Assembly (NCBI RefSeq): GCF_021369635.1
Contig: NZ_JAJNBZ010000003.1
Location: 248,168-312,167, forward strand
Reading direction: 5' to 3'
From: Paenibacillus profundus
Lineage (GTDB): Bacteria; Bacillota; Bacilli; Paenibacillales; Paenibacillaceae
DNA: 64,000 nt
Positions 61,343 through 64,000 of this stretch are shown piece after piece. The notes under the pieces were generated by a model. It saw nothing but the letters and a program-made list of their open reading frames with translations. It was not told the origin of the DNA and made no database searches. The first letter of the stretch is position 1. Each line of letters opens with the position of its first letter. The position numbers were made by a program, and so were the translations under genes.

Positions 61343-61581
61343 CACCACCTTCGCTTCGACGGTGTTGTCCCGCCTATGCTGGTACGAATCGTAACATAGG
61401 CAATTTGCAGATGCTGTCTAGTTATGGAGTGGATATAATCGAGGATGTTTCGTTCCGTTTCTATCACGATCGACAAGCTGTGGCAGCAAGAGAGCATTTC
61501 TCAGAAGATGGATGGCCCTTGTGTACCCGTTATCGAGTAGAGAAAAAGACGACTGATAGCGAATGCATGCGACATTTGCCT

Positions 61582-61625
61582 AAAAAAAAGCACAAGAGGA
61601 AGAAAATAAAATTCTTCGTCTTGCG
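61582..61625 (-). terminator. Terminator of the alpha/beta hydrolase gene
   Basis: GCACAAGAGGAAGAA/TTCTTCGTCTTGCGC imperfect 15-bp stem with eight T after it on the minus strand. Confidence 0.85.
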
Positions 61626-61629
61626 CCTA

Positions 61630-62538
61630 TTATGAAGAGTTGCGATTCAAATGCTGCCGCAAAAATGGCATCACTTCCGTCCAGAACGCAGGGTCTCTGT
61701 CCGAACTGCTATGGCCGTCTGTATCCACAAACAGATGCGGCTGATGATAAGACAACCGCTGCAGCACATTTTCCAAATCGCTGGCAGGAATATAGCCGTC
61801 GTTGCGGGAATGGACCAGCAGCAGCGGTACTCTTCCCTCTGTGCGCGCATAATTGCCGGACAAGCTTTTCGCCAGATCCAGACCGTCGTAGACGGCAGTT
61901 GGAATCTGGGAACGATACAGCCAAATACGCGGTATGACCGTTGCAAGCGGAAACGTGGGCAGCTTATGCCGCTTCAGCTCTGCCGCAACCATCGTTAACG
62001 GACGGGAAGGCATTGAATCGGTAACGACAGCCTGGACGGCCAGCCCTTCATCCAACGCCAAGACAGCGCCGAAGCCGCCCAATGAATGTCCAATCACTCC
62101 GATGCGCTCGCCGTCCACATCCGGACGCTTCCGCACGTAGCGCACCGCAGCCAGCAAATCGTCCCGGAACAATAATGCGGATGGCGCCTTCACCGATCCG
62201 CTCTCTCCGTGACTGGTTACATCATACATGAGCACATTAAAGCCCGCATCTGTGAGCGGATAAGCATAACGAAGCACACGCGCACGATTGGAGCCCCAAC
62301 CATGTGCAACAATGATAACCGGGGCCTTTTTGACTGGCGTATTCCCTTTTCCCCAGATGAACCAGCCTTGAAGCGTAGCGCAGCCTTCAAACGTTACCCG
62401 ATCAAAGGGACGCTCGGGCTCGGTGCTCACCGGAATTTGCCGTGGGGACTGACTCTTTACCGCCAACGCCCAAGCTCCACCCGCTGCGCTGCTGACGAGA
62501 GCCAGGGCACCCACACCATATGTCCAAAGCATAGCCAC
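61630..62538 (-). CDS. Alpha/beta hydrolase with N-terminal membrane anchor
   Basis: 302 residues from GTG at 62538 with GAGAGG eight bases upstream. One hydrophobic segment at 5-27 anchors it in the membrane. The hydrolase domain has VIIVAHGWGSNRARVLRYAY, nucleophile Ser in GHSLGG, an acid in HSRNDGYIPAS and a His in DTDGHSSSD. The closest group is the YqkD-type extended alpha/beta hydrolases. Likely an esterase or peptidase outside the membrane; substrate unknown. Confidence 0.88.
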   Translation of the reverse strand: MAMLWTYGVGALALVSSAAGGAWALAVKSQSPRQIPVSTEPERPFDRVTFEGCATLQGWFIWGKGNTPVKKAPVIIVAHGWGSNRARVLRYAYPLTDAGFNVLMYDVTSHGESGSVKAPSALLFRDDLLAAVRYVRKRPDVDGERIGVIGHSLGGFGAVLALDEGLAVQAVVTDSMPSRPLTMVAAELKRHKLPTFPLATVIPRIWLYRSQIPTAVYDGLDLAKSLSGNYARTEGRVPLLLVHSRNDGYIPASDLENVLQRLSYHQPHLFVDTDGHSSSDRDPAFWTEVMPFLRQHLNRNSS

Positions 62539-62660
62539 TAATATCGCCTCTCTTTTATGATTGCCTCACGTTCATTGTCTATCTATTATACTTCACTCGC
62601 AGCAGCGTTATCCGAAGCTCCCAGGCGCAAAATTTCTATGGTCAGATAAACGTATAGCAA

Positions 62661-63365
62661 TTACCCGTTCTCCAGCGCTTTTTCCTGCACGGTTAGAACA
62701 AAGCGTTGGGCGTGCTGCGCCAGCTGCTCGAACTGTCCTTCTTGAATATAGTCGGTACGCACCAGCTTGGAGCCCAGGCCGAAGGCAGAAGCACCCGCCT
62801 TCAAGTAATCCGCAACGTTGTTCATGTCCACTCCGCCCGTGGCAATGATAGGAATGTGCTGCAGCGGACCGCGGATTTCCCGAATATAATCCGGACCAAG
62901 CGTTCCGATCGGGAACAGCTTGATCGCCTTCGCCCCAGCTTTCCAGGCACGAACGATTTCCGTCGGTGTAAGCACACCAGGCCACACATCCACACCGCGC
63001 TCAGCCGCAAAGGAGATGACCTCCTCGTCCAAATTCGGAGAAATGAAAAACTGTGCTCCGCATGCGAACGCCTCTCGGGCTTCATCAAGATCCGTTACTG
63101 TTCCCGCGCCGATATATGCCCTACCGTCGAACCGTTCCCGCCAGCGGTGGATGATCTTCGCAGCGCCTTCCGTATTCATGGTCACTTCCATGAAGCGGAC
63201 GCCGCCTGTCACCAGCGCCTCACCGGCAAGATCGGCCGCCTCTCCGGTAAAGCCGCGAAAAATAGCTATGATGCGTGTCTGCAGCATCTGCTCCGTTATG
63301 GAGATACCGGCTGCCGTTATCGAGTTATCGATTTTCATCGTTGCTTTATCGGCTTCCGTCATCAT
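62661..63365 (-). CDS. eda: KDPG/KHG aldolase (2-dehydro-3-deoxyphosphogluconate aldolase)
   Basis: 234 residues from the first ATG of MMTEADKATM, where AAGGGGG lies eight bases ahead; the longer frame to 63467 overlaps the upstream kinase gene. Landmarks: RIIAIFRG, GGVRFMEVTMNT (catalytic Glu), YIGAGTVTD, QFFISPNLDEEVI, the Schiff-base Lys in AIKLFPIGTLGPDYI, and ATGGVD. It splits KDPG into pyruvate and glyceraldehyde-3-phosphate. The adjacent ROK kinase 46 bases upstream suggests a sugar acid or hexose catabolic operon. Confidence 0.93.
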   Translation of the reverse strand: MMTEADKATMKIDNSITAAGISITEQMLQTRIIAIFRGFTGEAADLAGEALVTGGVRFMEVTMNTEGAAKIIHRWRERFDGRAYIGAGTVTDLDEAREAFACGAQFFISPNLDEEVISFAAERGVDVWPGVLTPTEIVRAWKAGAKAIKLFPIGTLGPDYIREIRGPLQHIPIIATGGVDMNNVADYLKAGASAFGLGSKLVRTDYIQEGQFEQLAQHAQRFVLTVQEKALENG

Positions 63366-63411
63366 CTGCCATTCCCCCTTTCTTGTTCTCCGGACGTATT
63401 CAACAGCTCGC

Positions 63412-64000
63412 TTACATTGCGCCTCCGGCAGCTGCATGACGCAACTTTTCCGCCCGATTCTTCGCAAAAGCCGCGCTGCCGATCACTCCGCCATCATCAA
63501 TCAACTCCCCTGGACGGATCGTCAACCGCTCCAAATAACCGTAATAGACCGAGCGCTGCAGCGTATCGCGCACCGATGTGAACAGTCGTTCTCCAGCCAG
63601 TGCCCCGCCGCCTCCGATGACGATAACGTCCGGACTGAGGAGCGAGATGGAGTACGCCAAACCTTTGCCAAGCACTTGGCCAGTATAGGTCAAAATGTCG
63701 ACAGCGAGCGCATCGCCTTCGTCATAAGCTTGCGAGACATGAGCGGCGCTCAGTTCCCCGCGCTCGTATGACTCACGCAGAATGCTGTCTCGGCCCGCTT
63801 CCAGCGCTTGCTTCGCTTGGCGCACGATGCCCGTGGCGGAGACGACCGACTCCAAGCAGCCCGTAAGTCCACAGCCGCATGGTGTCGTTTCGCCGTCAAT
63901 CGCTACATGTCCCAATTCGCCCGCCATGAAACCGCTGCCGTAATACAATTCACCGTTCACCACGGTAGCAGCTGCCAGCCCCGTTCCGATGGTCACACCG
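63412..64000 (-). CDS. ROK-family sugar kinase, C-terminal part (runs off the window)
   Basis: About 195 residues of the C-terminal part; the start lies beyond base 64000. GTGLAAATVVNGELYYGSG, then the ROK signature GFMAGELGHVAID and the zinc site CGCGLTGCLES are clear, as is PDVIVIGGGGALAGERLF. ROK kinases phosphorylate glucose, fructose or N-acetylated sugars, or act as repressors when an N-terminal HTH exists; that end is not visible. It is upstream of the KDPG aldolase gene on the same strand. Confidence 0.9.
   Translation of the reverse strand, partial: GVTIGTGLAAATVVNGELYYGSGFMAGELGHVAIDGETTPCGCGLTGCLESVVSATGIVRQAKQALEAGRDSILRESYERGELSAAHVSQAYDEGDALAVDILTYTGQVLGKGLAYSISLLSPDVIVIGGGGALAGERLFTSVRDTLQRSVYYGYLERLTIRPGELIDDGGVIGSAAFAKNRAEKLRHAAAGGAM

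Noticed and set aside
1-64000. rRNA, tRNA, replication origin or insertion sequence with transposase
   Set aside because: No cloverleaf with a CCA-proximal T-arm motif, rRNA core sequence, DnaA-box cluster or transposase frame was recognised by eye; a tRNA scan would be decisive.

Overview
The window looks like a chromosomal segment of a Paenibacillus-type Firmicute. Base composition is near half GC by eye. Ribosome binding sites are strong AGGAGG types with frequent GTG and TTG starts, and Fur and LexA sites are of the Bacillus type. Several genes have clear Bacillus counterparts: a YkpA-type ABC-F protein, a CvfC/YpgR-type protein, a YtrA-type operon, cytochrome bd and a lysine riboswitch in front of a lysine permease. 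The genus call is inference.

Layout. 1-1448: 5' part of gltB, leftward. 1449-2509: an intergenic repeat element. 2510-9865: secreted Ig-like repeat protein, TetR regulator, diacylglycerol glucosyltransferase-like enzyme, small membrane protein, SH3-NlpC/P60 cell-wall hydrolase and an unknown membrane protein. 10032-19403: a metal-acquisition-like island. A leftward peptide/nickel-type ABC transporter operon (binding protein, permease, fused permease-ATPase, ATPase and two paralogous GATase-like proteins) diverges from a LysR regulator and a possible FmdE-like protein. A good Fur box covers the -35 region on each side of the divergent promoter region. A CDF exporter with manganese-type motifs follows.

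19724-33377: a complete contractile tail module with holin and endolysin (tail terminator, sheath, tube, chaperone with a probable programmed frameshift, tape-measure candidate, LysM protein, baseplate, collagen-like and pyocin-knob fibre proteins). There is no terminase, portal, capsid or integrase. Two LexA-like boxes and a divergent ArpU-type activator lie at its head. This looks like an SOS-controlled phage-tail-like bacteriocin (tailocin), the most notable system in the window.

33378-34723: an array of about eight 106-bp units inside a larger dispersed repeat also found at 1.8-2.4 kb and 51.5-51.8 kb. 34724-45391: ABC-F protein, RsgA, metallo-beta-lactamase-fold hydrolase, CvfC-like protein and a GntR/ABC-2 transporter operon behind a YtrA-like operator. 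45444-51205: a second oligopeptide ABC operon. 51951-53834: ABC exporter. 53971-55757: lysine riboswitch plus lysP. 55758-57652: a repeat-rich gap with a 118-bp tandem array. 57653-60054: cydAB, in which CydA lacks an expected glutamate near the C terminus. 60143-64000: transglutaminase-like protein, alpha/beta hydrolase, KDPG aldolase and a partial ROK kinase.
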